Assembly (NCBI GenBank): GCA_002424295.1
Contig: DIQY01000069.1
Location: forward strand, 1-12,578
Length of the DNA stretch: 12,578 nt
From: Ruminococcaceae bacterium UBA5450
GTDB taxonomy: Bacteria > Bacillota > Clostridia > Oscillospirales > Acutalibacteraceae
Direction of reading: 5' to 3'
Shown here: in pieces, positions 12,495-12,578 of the stretch
Layout of the letters: the number at the start of each line of letters is the position of its first letter
How positions within the stretch are numbered: the stretch's first letter is position 1
Program-made: the position numbers and the translations under genes
Notes under the pieces: model-generated
Told to the model about the DNA's origin: nothing
What the model saw: only the letters and a program-made list of their open reading frames with translations
Databases searched by the model: none

Positions 12495-12578
12495 TCAATG
12501 GTTGATCGTGTAAAAAACATATTTTCCTAACAGGAGAAGCTCAATCGTATAAAGAATCGACAGCACCATCATTGTACT
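12495..12578 (-). CDS. Paralogue of the 111-aa membrane protein, N-terminal part beyond the window
   Basis: Only the last 27 codons and the TGA stop (12497-12495) are inside the window. They translate to a segment containing STMMVLSILYTIE and ending GKYVFYTINH. This matches the C-terminus of the 111-aa protein at 10298-10633 except for three hydrophobic substitutions. It shows that module 2 repeats the gene order of module 1 and continues to the right. Confidence 0.85.
   Translation of the reverse strand, partial: STMMVLSILYTIELLLLGKYVFYTINH

Noticed and set aside
1..12578. A CRISPR array
   Set aside because: No regularly spaced short repeats with unique spacers occur; the only sizeable repeats are the two 270-bp units and the paralogous genes.

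Overview
The window reads as chromosomal DNA from a low-to-moderate GC, anaerobic Bacillota, most likely class Clostridia (perhaps Oscillospirales). This is an inference from a single-chain pyruvate:ferredoxin oxidoreductase, strong AGGAGG ribosome-binding sites, sigma-A type promoters and clostridial-looking protein sequences. No species is assigned.

Left and centre (1-9753) is ordinary core metabolism. A pyruvate:ferredoxin oxidoreductase gene (minus strand, C-terminus off the left edge) is divergent from a CNNM/CorC-type CBS-domain membrane protein (plus strand). That gene converges on a glycogen/maltodextrin phosphorylase (minus strand), with a two-way terminator between them. The phosphorylase is in turn divergent from a cytoplasmic GH13 alpha-glycosidase (plus strand). 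The last two genes share a 274-bp control region with three TTGCAA boxes, two of them positioned as -35 elements, and together fit intracellular breakdown of glycogen or maltodextrin: phosphorolysis to glucose-1-phosphate plus alpha-glucan hydrolysis. A tRNA-Arg(ACG) gene follows, with its promoter starting inside the GH13 stop codon.

Right (9754-12578) is an AT-richer accessory region anchored on the tRNA. About 270 bp, comprising the 3' half of the tRNA, its terminator, a roughly 150-bp block and a second opposite-facing terminator, are repeated 1.8 kb downstream, where only the tRNA 3' fragment survives. Between the repeats lies a minus-strand three-gene operon: a Sec-type secreted protein of about 198 aa and two small multi-pass membrane proteins. 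Beyond the second repeat a related module begins: a third small membrane protein with no counterpart in module 1, a 96-aa paralogue about 73% identical to the first, and the C-terminus of a paralogue of the 111-aa membrane protein, cut by the window edge. No integrase, transposase or phage gene is visible.

The most interesting candidate system is this tRNA-anchored modular array. Its layout resembles a secreted antagonistic protein with small membrane-bound immunity or transport partners, carried on cassettes flanked by att-like tRNA fragments. The function is inferred from architecture only; no family was recognised for these small genes.
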